The notes beneath the pieces were generated by a model. That model saw nothing but the letters and a program-made list of their open reading frames with translations. It was not told the origin of the DNA and made no database searches. Made by a program: the position numbers and the translations under genes. A stretch of 64,000 nucleotides of DNA from an uncultured Eubacteriales bacterium (GTDB taxonomy: Bacteria; Bacillota; Clostridia; Christensenellales; Aristaeellaceae). Location: positions 1-64,000 of the forward strand of contig CACZHW010000004.1 of assembly GCA_902781095.1 (NCBI GenBank), given 5' to 3'. Below are positions 15,339 to 24,390 of this stretch, piece by piece (within the stretch, counting starts at the first letter, position 1; every line of letters begins with the position of its first letter).

Positions 15339-16115
15339 TTACAAAGCCCGCAGGGCGTCTTTCATCCGCCGCACGTAATCGCCCACATAAGGCGCCGCCT
15401 GGCTGCCATGCTCCGCGATGATGCGCATGATGGCGCTGCCGACGATTGCGCCGTCCGACAGGGACGCCATCCGCGCAGCCTGCTCCAGCGTCGAAATACC
15501 GAAGCCTACCGCGCAGGGGATGCCGGACGCAGCCCGCACCAGGCTGACCATGCCGCCGATGTCCGTGGTGATGGCGCCGCGCTCCCCCGTGACGCCCAGG
15601 GACGAGACGATGTAGAGGAATCCCTCCGCCTCCCCCGCGATCTGCCCGATGCGGTGTGCGGAGGTCGGCGCGATCAGGGAAATGAAATCCAGTCCTCTAG
15701 CCCGGAAAGCCGGCGCAAACTCCTCCTTCTCCTCCCAAGGGACGTCGGGAAGGATGACGCCGTCCATACCGGCCTCCCTGCACCGCTGCGCAAACCGCCC
15801 GATGCCGTAGGAGAAGACGACGTTGGCGTAGGTCATAAAGACCATGGGCACCGTTGTCCTTTGCCGGAGAGACGCGGCGAAATCGAGGATCCGGTCCGTC
15901 GTCACGCCGCCCGAAAGCGCCCGCATGTTGGCCGCCTGGATGACCGGCCCCTCCGCGGTGGGGTCCGAGAACGGGATCCCCAGCTCGATGAGGTCCGCCC
16001 CGTTTTCCGCCGCGGCGAGCACGGCCTCCTCCGTCGTCTGCAGGTCCGGGTCGCCGCAGGTGATAAAGGCGACAAACGCCTTGCCGTGTGCAAAAGCCTC
16101 CGGTATTCTACTCAT
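15339..16115 (-). CDS. trpA: Tryptophan synthase alpha subunit
   Basis: The 258-residue TIM barrel cleaves indole-3-glycerol phosphate to indole and glyceraldehyde 3-phosphate. The catalytic Glu lies in [19 protein letters not shown] (about 47-65) and the catalytic Asp in the same block. The phosphate-binding [11 protein letters not shown] is near 210. Its start overlaps the trpB stop by 8 bp, so translation is coupled. No other trp genes are in the window, so this pair either completes a pathway encoded elsewhere or salvages indole and serine. Confidence 0.95.
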   Translation of the reverse strand: MSRIPEAFAHGKAFVAFITCGDPDLQTTEEAVLAAAENGADLIELGIPFSDPTAEGPVIQAANMRALSGGVTTDRILDFAASLRQRTTVPMVFMTYANVVFSYGIGRFAQRCREAGMDGVILPDVPWEEKEEFAPAFRARGLDFISLIAPTSAHRIGQIAGEAEGFLYIVSSLGVTGERGAITTDIGGMVSLVRAASGIPCAVGFGISTLEQAARMASLSDGAIVGSAIMRIIAEHGSQAAPYVGDYVRRMKDALRAL

Positions 16116-17298
16116 GCAGATCCTCCCCCCTGTAGCGGGCGATGGCGGCGCAGTCCTTGTCGCCCCGGCCGGAAAGGTTCACGACCATCAGCGCGTCCTT
16201 CCCCATCTGCGGCGCGAGCTTCATCGCGTAGGCCACGGCGTGCGCGCTTTCGATGGCGGGGATGATCCCCTCCGTGCGCGAGAGATATTCAAAGGCGTCC
16301 ACCGCCTCGTCGTCGGTCACGGCCACGTATTCGGCCCGCCCTCTGTCGTGGAGATCCGCGTGCTCCGGGCCAATGCCGGGGTAATCCAGCCCGGCCGAGA
16401 TAGAATACACGGGCGCGATCTGGCCGTACTCGTCCTGGCAGAAGTAGCTCTTCATGCCGTGGAAGATGCCCAGCCTGCCTGTGTTGATCGTGGCCGCCGT
16501 CTCAAAGGTTCCAGTACCGCGCCCCGCGGCCTCGCAGCCGATGAGCCGCACGCCGGCGTCGCCGATAAAGTGATAAAACGCCCCGATCGCGTTGGACCCC
16601 CCGCCCACGCAGGCCAGGACGGCGTCCGGCAGCCGTCCCTCCTTTTCCAGCATCTGGGCGCGGATTTCCCTCGAGATGACCGACTGGAAGTCGCGCACCA
16701 GGGTCGGGAACGGATGCGGGCCCATGACGGAACCCAAACAGTAATGCGTGTCGTCTATCCGGCCCGTCCACTCCCGCATCGCGGCACTGACGGCGTCCTT
16801 CAGCGTCCCCGTTCCAGAGGAGACGGGGATGACCTCCGCCCCCAGCAGACGCATGCGGTAGACGTTCAGCGCCTGGCGCTTCGTGTCCTCCTCGCCCATG
16901 AAAACGACGCATTCCATCCCCATGAGGGCCGCCGCCGTCGCCGTGGCCACGCCGTGCTGTCCAGCGCCGGTTTCCGCAATCAGCCTCGTCTTCCCCATGC
17001 GCCTGGCCAGCAGCGCCTGCCCCAGTACGTTGTTGATCTTGTGCGCACCCGTATGGTTGAGGTCCTCGCGCTTCAGATAGATTTTTGCGCCGCCCAGTTC
17101 GCGCGTCATCCGTTCCGCGAAGTAGAGACGGCTGGGCCTGCCCGCATAATCGTTGAACAGGGCGGTCAGCTCCCGCTGGAACGTTTCGTCCCGCTTGCAG
17201 CGCTCATACGCCTCCTCCAGTTCGATGACCGCGTTCATCAGCGTCTCCGGGATGTACTGGCCCCCGTGGATGCCGAAACGGCCTTTCGCGTTCGTCAC
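16108..17298 (-). CDS. trpB: Tryptophan synthase beta subunit
   Basis: The PLP enzyme condenses indole with serine. It shows [16 protein letters not shown] at the N-terminus, the PLP lysine in HTGAHKINN (about 85-93), [12 protein letters not shown] and the phosphate-binding GGGSNAIG. The AAGGAGG at 17315-17309 ends only 1 nt before the ATG at 17307 but 10 nt before the in-frame GTG at 17298, so I place the start at the GTG, giving 396 residues. The ATG would add three residues. The frame stays open upstream through the leader RNA, which is not coding. Expression is controlled by the T-box leader. Confidence 0.93.
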   Translation of the reverse strand: MTNAKGRFGIHGGQYIPETLMNAVIELEEAYERCKRDETFQRELTALFNDYAGRPSRLYFAERMTRELGGAKIYLKREDLNHTGAHKINNVLGQALLARRMGKTRLIAETGAGQHGVATATAAALMGMECVVFMGEEDTKRQALNVYRMRLLGAEVIPVSSGTGTLKDAVSAAMREWTGRIDDTHYCLGSVMGPHPFPTLVRDFQSVISREIRAQMLEKEGRLPDAVLACVGGGSNAIGAFYHFIGDAGVRLIGCEAAGRGTGTFETAATINTGRLGIFHGMKSYFCQDEYGQIAPVYSISAGLDYPGIGPEHADLHDRGRAEYVAVTDDEAVDAFEYLSRTEGIIPAIESAHAVAYAMKLAPQMGKDALMVVNLSGRGDKDCAAIARYRGEDLHE

Positions 17299-17343
17299 TT
17301 TCCCCATTCCTCCTTCCGGCACTGCGTCTTTGCTGTATTCCGG

Positions 17344-17600
17344 TAAAAAAACGCCCTTGATGAAGCATCCTTCATCAAGGGCGGTATTCCCGTGTTGCCA
17401 CCTTGCTTTACGGCAATCAGCCGTACACTCTGCGGAGATCCGGCAATCTCCCGGCCCGGTAACGCCGGCCCCACGTCGCATGATACTCGCTTCCGCTTTC
17501 CCTGCGCCCTCAGCGATCCATAATCACCGGCTGACCTCCGGCCCGGATTCCACCTCCCCGGGCTCTCTTTGCGCGTCCTTCCGGCTTTCCTTCGCTTCAA
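17344..17600 (-). promoter_or_regulatory. T-box riboswitch (tRNA-Trp, UGG specifier) with terminator
   Basis: The minus-strand leader has the T-box layout. Stem I is closed by AGCGA/TCGCT-type arms (17596 and near 17513) and has an AGAGAG...GGTGGAA apical region. The T-box core AAGGTGGCAACACGGG (17404-17389) is followed by a 13-bp terminator stem (17382-17370 with 17365-17353) and TTTTTTT (17350-17344). The specifier position at 17520-17518 reads TGG followed by A, within TTATGGATCGCT just before the closing arm, which is the tryptophan codon. Uncharged tRNA-Trp should favour antitermination and raise trpBA expression. This accounts for most of the 470-bp gap upstream of trpB. Confidence 0.9.
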
Positions 17601-17627
17601 CGGTTTACTGTGTTAAAGTATGAACGC

Positions 17628-17656
17628 ATTATACAGAACAATATGTAATATGTCAA
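17628..17656 (-). promoter_or_regulatory. trp operon promoter
   Basis: Perfect consensus on the minus strand: TTGACA (17656-17651), 17 bp, TATAAT (17633-17628). It lies just upstream of the T-box leader. Confidence 0.85.
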
Positions 17657-17710
17657 GCGTTTTTCAAAATTGCTTTGGAAAAATCCGCAAAAGCGGAAAC
17701 CGCCCGCGCC

Positions 17711-17739
17711 TTGCTTCCCGTGCGCCCCCCGCCTATAAT
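17711..17739 (+). promoter_or_regulatory. Sirtuin gene promoter
   Basis: TTGCTT (17711-17716), 17 bp, TATAAT (17734-17739), 33 bp before the ATG at 17773. Confidence 0.6.
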
Positions 17740-17772
17740 GGGGGCATCCCAAACAATCGGAGGACAAATCTG

Positions 17773-18495
17773 ATGAAAACCCTTGCGGATATCCTGAAGC
17801 GCGCCAGGCGCGTCGCCTTCTTCGGGGGCGCGGGCGTCTCCACGGCCAGCGGCATCCCCGACTTCCGCGGGGACGGCGGCCTTTATTCCCGGGAATATGC
17901 GGGCCTCACCCCGGAGATGATCCTCAGCCACTCATTTTTCTTTCTGCATCCGGACGTCTTCTTCGATTTTTACCACCGTTTCATGCTGCATCCGGAAGCC
18001 AGACCCAACGCCGCCCACCTCGCCCTGGCGGAATGGGAACGCGCGGGGAAGCTGACCGGGCTCGTAACCCAGAACATCGACGGCCTGCACCGCGCAGCCG
18101 GCAACCGCCTCGTCTACGAGATCCACGGCACGGTGCACGAAAACCGCTGCCTGGACTGCAACCGCTTCTTTCCCCTGGAGTGGATGCTGCAGACGGCGGG
18201 CATACCCCGCTGCCCCGACTGCGGCGGCGTCGTGAAGCCCTGCGTCACCCTGTACGGCGAGGCGCCGGACCCGTACGCCATGACCGGCGCCTGCCGGGAG
18301 ATCTCCGGCAGCGACACGCTCATCGTCGCGGGCACCAGCCTCGCAGTGGAGCCGGCCGCTTCCTGCCTTGCCTACTTCCACGGGCGGGAGCTGGTCGTCA
18401 TCAACCGGGAGGAAACCCCTGCGGACGAAAAAGCGACGCTTGTCCTGCGGGGAAACGTCACGGATTTCCTCCGGCCGGGGCTGCTGTCGCCGTAG
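17773..18495 (+). CDS. cobB: NAD-dependent protein deacylase (Sir2 family)
   Basis: The 240-residue enzyme removes acyl groups from lysines using NAD. It shows the NAD-binding [15 protein letters not shown] (about 18-32), [12 protein letters not shown] (about 98-109) and the catalytic His in EIHGT. A structural zinc site is formed by CLDC...CPDC (about 128-154). The ATG follows GGAGGA by 8 nt; the longer open frame upstream covers the promoter. Its last 38 bp overlap the convergent alpha/beta hydrolase gene. Confidence 0.92.
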   Translation: MKTLADILKRARRVAFFGGAGVSTASGIPDFRGDGGLYSREYAGLTPEMILSHSFFFLHPDVFFDFYHRFMLHPEARPNAAHLALAEWERAGKLTGLVTQNIDGLHRAAGNRLVYEIHGTVHENRCLDCNRFFPLEWMLQTAGIPRCPDCGGVVKPCVTLYGEAPDPYAMTGACREISGSDTLIVAGTSLAVEPAASCLAYFHGRELVVINREETPADEKATLVLRGNVTDFLRPGLLSP

Positions 18496-19198
18496 GCCAG
18501 GCATCCACGATCGCCTTCACGGCCGCCTGCTGCTGCTCCGCGGCGGAAATCCGCGCCCGGCCGTCCCCCTTCTGTTCCCCGTAGTTGCCGAACTGCGCAT
18601 GGTTCCCACCCGCGATCACGCATTCTTCGACCGGCCCGGACAGGAGGGGCCGGCTTTTTTTCAGCCTCTCCCGGTTCAGCACGCCGTCCTCCGTGCCGTA
18701 GACCACCGTCACCGGTAGCGCCTCGCCCAATGCCGACGGCGAATAAGCGGCGCACAGGACGAGGCCGTCCAGCGCCTCTTCGTGATCCGCCGCGTAGCGG
18801 GCCGCCATGGCGCCGCCCAGCGAATGCCCGCCGATGCTCCAGTGCGAATAGCCGCCGCATCTGATCACCGCATCCGCCCGGTTGATCCCGAACACGGCCA
18901 GATGAAAGGGCATCCTGACGAGACAGACGTCCACGCCCTGTGCCGCCAGGGTGTGCAGAAACGGCGCGTAGGCCGTCTCCTCCACCTTGGCGCCGGGGTA
19001 GAAGATGAGCGCCCGCTCCCCGGACGGCCCGTCGAAGAGCCACCCGTAATCCGTCCGGCTGACGGCGACTGCCCCGTCTGAGACAAGCGCGGCCTTCGCC
19101 GCTTCATCCGCCCGGTAATAATCGGCCGTATACAGCCAAAAAGCCGCCGCCAGCGCAAGCAGCGCCGCAGGAATCCACCGCTTCCCAATCCTCTTCAT
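18458..19198 (-). CDS. Membrane-anchored alpha/beta hydrolase
   Basis: The 246-residue protein starts with a basic N-terminus and one hydrophobic anchor (about 8-26). An alpha/beta-hydrolase domain (alpha/beta hydrolase_5 type) follows, with nucleophile elbow GGHSLGG (Ser near 124), acid in YGTEDGV and base in AGGNHAQFG. It probably hydrolyses an ester or amide on the outer face of the membrane; the substrate is unknown. The gene is convergent with the sirtuin and shares its last 38 bp. The longer upstream frame is rejected because it has no ribosome site before the signal anchor. Confidence 0.8.
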   Translation of the reverse strand: MKRIGKRWIPAALLALAAAFWLYTADYYRADEAAKAALVSDGAVAVSRTDYGWLFDGPSGERALIFYPGAKVEETAYAPFLHTLAAQGVDVCLVRMPFHLAVFGINRADAVIRCGGYSHWSIGGHSLGGAMAARYAADHEEALDGLVLCAAYSPSALGEALPVTVVYGTEDGVLNRERLKKSRPLLSGPVEECVIAGGNHAQFGNYGEQKGDGRARISAAEQQQAAVKAIVDAWPTATAAPAGGNP

Positions 19199-19394
19199 GT
19201 ACCGCCTCTGCGTTTCCGGCTGCCGAGGGCAGCCTTGTATGGAAGGACAATTGTACCACAGCGGACGCCGGAAGGCCACCGCTTCCGGGTCCCCGCACCG
19301 CAGAGGCCGCCCCATTTTTTTCTGGCGTTTCACCCGCACCGCCTTTATAATGGTCTCATCATTCGGGCCCGTCGGGCCGGAAAGGGAGCTCACT

Positions 19395-21023
19395 ATGAAG
19401 ACATTCTTCGATCCACTCCGGCAAACCTATCCTTCCCAGCGCTTCCCCCTGTACGCCCGCGGCGGCATGGTCAACTGCTCCAGCCCGCAGGCCGCCGCAG
19501 CCGGCCTGGAAGCCCTCCGCGCGGGCGGCAGCGCCGCCGATGCCGCCGTGGCCGCAGCCGCGGCGCTCACGGTGACGGAACCCTCCTCCAACGGCATCGG
19601 CTCCGACGCCTTCGCCCTCGTCTGGTCCGCCCGGGACCACCGGCTCTTCGGCCTCAACGCCAGCGGGCCCGCGCCCATGCTGGCCAGCGCTCAGCGCGTC
19701 ACTGCGGACGCTCCGGCCGCCTCCGGCAGGATGCCCGTCCGGGGCTGGGCACCGGTCACCGTCCCCGGGGCGCCGAAAGCCTGGGCGGAGCTGACGGCGC
19801 GCTTCGGCCGCCGCACGCTGGAAGAGAACCTCGCGCCGGCCGTTCGCTACGCGCGTGAAGGCTATCCCTGTGCCCCCAACCTCGCCGCCGTATGGAAGGC
19901 AGACTTTGCGCATTACACCGAAGTCATGAAGGGTCCCGCCTTCGACGCCTTCTTCGGCACCTTCATGCCCGCAGGAAAAACGCCGGAGGCCGGCGACCTC
20001 ATCCGCTTCCCCGATCACGCCGACACGCTGCAGGAAATCGGCGAGACGAACGCGGAGTCCTTCTACTCCGGCGCCCTGGCCCGGCGCATCGACGAAGAGA
20101 GCCGCCGATTCGGCGGCTACCTGCGCTATGAAGACCTTGCCGCCTTCCGCGCCCGCTGGGTCGAGCCCATCCGCGTCCGCTACCGCGGCTACGAGGTCTG
20201 CGAAATCCCGCCCAACGGGCAGGGCATCGTCGCGCTGATGGCGCTGAACATCCTGAAGGAATTCGACTTCCCCGAAAGGGACTGCGCCGAAACCTTCCAC
20301 CGGCAGCTGGAAGCCATCAAGATGGCCTTCGCGGACGCGCTGCACTTCGTCACCGATCCGGACCGGATGGAGATCGACTATCATGCGCTGCTTGCGCCCG
20401 GGTACGGCGCCCAGCGCGCCGCGCAGATGACGGACCGCGCGCAAACCTACACGCACGCCGTACCGCCCAGGAGCGGCACCGTGTACCTGTGCTGTGCGGA
20501 CGCGGAGGGCAACATGGTCTCCTACATCCAGTCCAACTACATGAACTTCGGCTCCGGTATCGTGGTGTGCGGCACGGGCATCTCCCTGCAGAACCGCGGC
20601 GCGGACTTCTCCCTGGACCCCGCCGCCGCAAACTGCCTTATGCCCGGCAAGCGCACCTACCATACCATCATCCCCGGGTTCCTGCTGAAAGACGGGGAGG
20701 CCGTCGGCCCCTTCGGCGTCATGGGCGGCTACATGCAGCCGCAGGGGCACGTGCAGGTCGCCATGAACACCATCGACTTTCACATGGATCCCCAGCAGGC
20801 GCTCGACGCGCCGCGCTGGCAGTGGATGCGCGACGATACCGTGACGGTGGAGACGCGCTTCGATCCCCAGATCGCACGCGCGCTTCAGCGCAGGGGCCAC
20901 CGCATCCGCGTCGACCTGAACACTCCGAGCTTCGGGCGCGGGCAGATGATCGTCCGCCTGCCAAACGGCGTGCTCGTGGGCGGCACGGAGTCGCGCACGG
21001 ACAGCAACATCGCGTGCTTCTGA
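19395..21023 (+). CDS. Gamma-glutamyltransferase family protein
   Basis: The 542-residue Ntn-hydrolase precursor would cleave itself into large and small subunits at the Thr of RSGTVYLCCADAEGNMVSYI (about 420-440), which aligns with the nucleophile of the YwrD-like branch. It also has GGMVNCSSPQAA...GGSAADAAVAAAAALTVTEP near the N-terminus and PFGVMGGYMQPQGH near 505. There is no signal peptide, so it should act in the cytoplasm, unlike the secreted enzymes. It has a TATAAT at 19346-19351 and ends at a strong hairpin. The substrate is a gamma-glutamyl compound of unknown nature. Confidence 0.88.
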   Translation: MKTFFDPLRQTYPSQRFPLYARGGMVNCSSPQAAAAGLEALRAGGSAADAAVAAAAALTVTEPSSNGIGSDAFALVWSARDHRLFGLNASGPAPMLASAQRVTADAPAASGRMPVRGWAPVTVPGAPKAWAELTARFGRRTLEENLAPAVRYAREGYPCAPNLAAVWKADFAHYTEVMKGPAFDAFFGTFMPAGKTPEAGDLIRFPDHADTLQEIGETNAESFYSGALARRIDEESRRFGGYLRYEDLAAFRARWVEPIRVRYRGYEVCEIPPNGQGIVALMALNILKEFDFPERDCAETFHRQLEAIKMAFADALHFVTDPDRMEIDYHALLAPGYGAQRAAQMTDRAQTYTHAVPPRSGTVYLCCADAEGNMVSYIQSNYMNFGSGIVVCGTGISLQNRGADFSLDPAAANCLMPGKRTYHTIIPGFLLKDGEAVGPFGVMGGYMQPQGHVQVAMNTIDFHMDPQQALDAPRWQWMRDDTVTVETRFDPQIARALQRRGHRIRVDLNTPSFGRGQMIVRLPNGVLVGGTESRTDSNIACF

Positions 21024-21039
21024 TCCGGCCGGAAATCAG

Positions 21040-21073
21040 ACGGGCATCCCGCGCAGTAGCGCGGGATGCCCGT
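21040..21073. terminator. Terminator between the gamma-glutamyltransferase and histidine kinase genes
   Basis: A 15-bp perfect stem (21040-21054 with 21059-21073, ACGGGCATCCCGCGC) with loop AGTA is followed by TATTCTGTTT. It lies between convergent genes and serves chiefly the plus strand. Confidence 0.85.
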
Positions 21074-21090
21074 TATTCTGTTTACGCCGT

Positions 21091-24000
21091 TTACGCCGGG
21101 ATCAGGCTCTCCAGCGTCTCGTAGAGCGCCTCCGGCTGCACCGGCTTGGAGAGGTGCGCATTGAGCCCGGCCTGCAGGCTGCGCTGCACATCCTCGTCGA
21201 AGGCGTTGGCCGTCAGCGCGATGATCGGGATGGTCTTCGCGTCCTTCCGGTCCATGGCGCGGATCCGCCGCGTCGCCTCCAGCCCGTCCATCTCCGGCAT
21301 GCGCATATCCATGAGGATCGCGTCGTAATATCCCTCCGGATGGGAGGCGAAACACTCTACGGCGGCTTTGCCGTTGACCGCCAGGTCCGTCTCTATCTGC
21401 CACATCTGCAGCACCATCTTCATGATCTCGGCGTTGACCTCCACATCCTCCGCCAGCAGGATCCGCCTGCCCGTCAGGTCCGCCCTGTTCGTACCGGTCT
21501 GGGCTGCCGTATGCCTGCGCTGCATGGCGGCCTTGAACTCCTCCAGGACCGCCGCCGCAAACAGCGGCTTGGAGACAAAGCTGTCCACGCCTGCCTCCAC
21601 GGCTTCCTCCAGGATGTCGTCCCACCGGTACGCCGTCAGGATGATGATGGCGGAATCGTCCCCGCTGACGGCCCGGATCTGCCGTGTCGCCTCCACGCCG
21701 TCCATCTCCGGCATCTGCCAGTCCATGAGGATCAGGTTGTACGGCGCGCGGCGCGCCTGCCGGAGCTTCACCATCTCTACCGCCTCCGCGCCGGAGGCAG
21801 CGACCTCGGCGGCGATGCCCGCCTTTTCCAGCACCAGCCGGGCATGCTCGCAGGCGATCGGGTCGTCGTCGACGACGAGAACGCTGAGCTCGTGCGGCTG
21901 GATTTCAACGTCGTCCGTCTCCGGCTCATGCCGCCCGGCGTCCGTCAGCGTCACGGTGACGATGAAGGTTGAACCGGCTCCTTTTTCGCTTTGCACCTCG
22001 ATCGTCCCGTTCATCATCTCCACGAGGCTGCGGGTGATCGGCATGCCCAGGCCGGAACTGCCGTATTTCGTGGTGGTCGAGACGTCCTCCTGGCTGAAGG
22101 TATCGAAAATGTGGGGCAGGAATTCCGGGCTCATGCCGATGCCGGTATCGGCCACCGTAAAGCGCAGGGTGGACTGCCCTTCATAGTGCGCCGTCTGCTC
22201 CACCGTCAGCGTCACGCTGCCGCCCCTGGGCGTAAACTTGACGGCGTTGCCCAGGATGTTGATGAGAACCTGCCGCAGCTTCATCGTGTCGCCGATGTAG
22301 CTCTCGCTCACCTCTCCCCGGATCTGGCAGTGGTAATCCAGCCCCTTTTCCCTGCACTGCCCGCTGAACATCGTGTTGATCGTCTCCAGCAGCCTGGAGA
22401 AGGAGAACTCCTCGTTTTTGAGCGTCATATGGCCCGATTCGATCCGGGACATGTCGAGGATGTCGTTGATGAGGTTCAGCAGGTGCTCCGCGGAGGTTCC
22501 GATCTGCTCCAGATAGACGCGCGTCTTCTCCGGCGTCTGCGGATCGCTGAGGGCGATGTTGTCCAGGCCGATGATGGCGTTCATCGGCGTGCGGATCTCG
22601 TGGCTCATGTTGGAGAGGAAGGCGGTCTTGGCTTTGTTGGCCTGCTCGGCCGCGTCCAGCGCGTCCCGGAGGGTCTGGTTGCGCAGCAGGGCCTGCCGCG
22701 TCTCCTCGTCCACGTCGGTAAAGCAGGCGCCGACGCTGTGGACGATGCCGTCCTCGCGGTCTTCCGGATGGCGGACGCCCGCGAAGCGGATCATCTCGTA
22801 GGACTCCTTGCCGTCTCTCGAGACGACGTACCGGAAGGAGATGATCCGGTTCTCCGCCAGCCCCCCGCGTACCGCATCAGGCTGGATGAACCGCAGGAAT
22901 TCCGCGCGGTACGGCTCCGTGACGTACCGCTCCGCGTAAGCGGTCATCGTCTCCAGATAGGGGAATTTCTCCCCGGCCTTGAGGCCGTCCTTGAGATCCT
23001 GATACGGCTGATAGCATACGCCGCTGTCCGTATCGAGCTGAATGAAGTAGACGCTGCGGTAATCGGAGGCCAGCGCCGTAATCAGCTGGCTCTGCTGCTC
23101 TCTCTGCCGCTCCTGCTCCAGCTCCTGATGGCGGGCGCGGTTTTCGGCATCGGCCGTCTCCCGTTCAAGAATCAGCCGCGCGTTCCTGCGGTTCTGACTG
23201 ATGATGAGGAGGAACATGAGCAGCAGGGCCGCCACCGTCAGCACGGACTGGATGATGCTGCGCAGGAGCATCCCGTCTGAGATGCCGCTGATGCTGTCAC
23301 TGATGACGCTCTCGCGGATGAGGTAGGTGAGCAGCCAGCTCGTTCCCTCTACGGGGACATAGCTCAGGGTCTCCCGTATGCCGTTGTACGTGAAGGAGAC
23401 GACGCCGCGCTTTCCCTGCGAAAAATCCCCGCGGACCAATTCGTAGGAATAGCCATTTTCGTATTCGGCGTTCGCCAGCGCATCCAGCAGGTTGTCTTCC
23501 GCCGCCAGTCCGCCCAGAACGGTATTGCTGAGGGCCGCGCCGTCCGCCGTGTAAATGTTGCAGAAGGTGTTGTCCTTGTTGTTGGTCGCAATGGAGACCC
23601 CCCGGAGCATCTCCTCCATGTCGATCTCCATAAAGCAGACGACGAGTTCTTTCCCCTCAAACGGGATGTTCCCCGCCGGCAGGGCGATGACGACCTTTTT
23701 CTCACCGGTCTCCGGGTTCAGCACGGAGACTTCCGGACCGGAGAGCGTCCGGTAATCGAACGCGTAGTCGCCGATATTGTCCTGCTTTCCCAGCGCGGTA
23801 TAGATGAGGCCGTCCCCGTCCACAAATGCGAACTTGTCCAGGTTGAAAAGCTGCTTGATCCGTTCCTGGTACGCCTGCAGGTGCGCAAGGTCGGAGAGGT
23901 CCTCTTCCGACAGGATATCCAGCGCGACATGCATGTCGTGAACCTTGTCCTGCAGGTTTCCGGCCACGACCTGCTCCCGCCTGCCGGCCAGTTCGTCCAG

Positions 24001-24144
24001 ATACAGGAGGCTGACGGACCGGACGGCCTGTTCGGTATCCCGTCTGGCACTGTTGCCCATCCAGACGGTTCCGAAAACGAGGATGATCATGACGACGATG
24101 CTCCCGATGAGCGTCACCATCGCCGTATTGCTCTTTTTCTGCAT
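21091..24144 (-). CDS. Hybrid sensor histidine kinase with two receiver domains
   Basis: The 1017-residue protein has a membrane segment (9-29), an extracellular sensor region of about 250 residues, a second membrane segment (297-316), a coiled linker and a PAS-like region (355-480). The HisKA domain follows (NMSHEIRTPMNAI, His515), then HATPase_c (N box near 633, DTGIGMSPEF, GSSGLGM near 695-701). REC1 has LVVDDD with phosphoacceptor Asp808, and REC2 has LLAEDVE with Asp946. No HPt or output domain is present, so the phosphate must pass to another protein. The ATG at 24144 starts just before the first membrane helix; GGAGG lies about 12 nt upstream. No partner regulator is adjacent. Confidence 0.9.
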   Translation of the reverse strand: MQKKSNTAMVTLIGSIVVMIILVFGTVWMGNSARRDTEQAVRSVSLLYLDELAGRREQVVAGNLQDKVHDMHVALDILSEEDLSDLAHLQAYQERIKQLFNLDKFAFVDGDGLIYTALGKQDNIGDYAFDYRTLSGPEVSVLNPETGEKKVVIALPAGNIPFEGKELVVCFMEIDMEEMLRGVSIATNNKDNTFCNIYTADGAALSNTVLGGLAAEDNLLDALANAEYENGYSYELVRGDFSQGKRGVVSFTYNGIRETLSYVPVEGTSWLLTYLIRESVISDSISGISDGMLLRSIIQSVLTVAALLLMFLLIISQNRRNARLILERETADAENRARHQELEQERQREQQSQLITALASDYRSVYFIQLDTDSGVCYQPYQDLKDGLKAGEKFPYLETMTAYAERYVTEPYRAEFLRFIQPDAVRGGLAENRIISFRYVVSRDGKESYEMIRFAGVRHPEDREDGIVHSVGACFTDVDEETRQALLRNQTLRDALDAAEQANKAKTAFLSNMSHEIRTPMNAIIGLDNIALSDPQTPEKTRVYLEQIGTSAEHLLNLINDILDMSRIESGHMTLKNEEFSFSRLLETINTMFSGQCREKGLDYHCQIRGEVSESYIGDTMKLRQVLINILGNAVKFTPRGGSVTLTVEQTAHYEGQSTLRFTVADTGIGMSPEFLPHIFDTFSQEDVSTTTKYGSSGLGMPITRSLVEMMNGTIEVQSEKGAGSTFIVTVTLTDAGRHEPETDDVEIQPHELSVLVVDDDPIACEHARLVLEKAGIAAEVAASGAEAVEMVKLRQARRAPYNLILMDWQMPEMDGVEATRQIRAVSGDDSAIIILTAYRWDDILEEAVEAGVDSFVSKPLFAAAVLEEFKAAMQRRHTAAQTGTNRADLTGRRILLAEDVEVNAEIMKMVLQMWQIETDLAVNGKAAVECFASHPEGYYDAILMDMRMPEMDGLEATRRIRAMDRKDAKTIPIIALTANAFDEDVQRSLQAGLNAHLSKPVQPEALYETLESLIPA

Positions 24145-24262
24145 CAGCCGTTTCCGCCTCCCCGCATGCCGTATCCGGGAACCCTCTTCGCGCCCGTACC
24201 CGCTTACAGATTTCCGCAGCTGACCTGTATGCGCTGGTATATGAGCATTTCTTGACAAATAT

Positions 24263-24291
24263 ATTATAAAACATACTTGCGATTTTCACAA
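24263..24291 (-). promoter_or_regulatory. Possible histidine kinase promoter
   Basis: TATAAT at 24268-24263 on the minus strand with TTGTGA (24291-24286) 17 bp upstream, in an AT-rich stretch about 120 bp before the ATG. Confidence 0.45.
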
Positions 24292-24326
24292 GTCACCTTG
24301 CATCATTTTCCCGTTTCTTTGCCACA

Positions 24327-24361
24327 CAAAACCGCTGCCCCGCTCTTCGGCGGGGCAGCGG
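24327..24361 (-). terminator. Terminator of the ffh-rimM-exported protein operon
   Basis: CCGCTGCCCCG (24332-24342) pairs with 24351-24361. On the minus strand GTTTTGTG follows the stem. Confidence 0.75.
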
Positions 24362-24390
24362 CCGTGTATGCGTCACGGGAGAGGCTCCGT

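Noticed and set aside
17299..17481. Extending trpB to a start at 17481
   Set aside because: This stretch is the T-box leader with its terminator; the extra residues have no TrpB homology.
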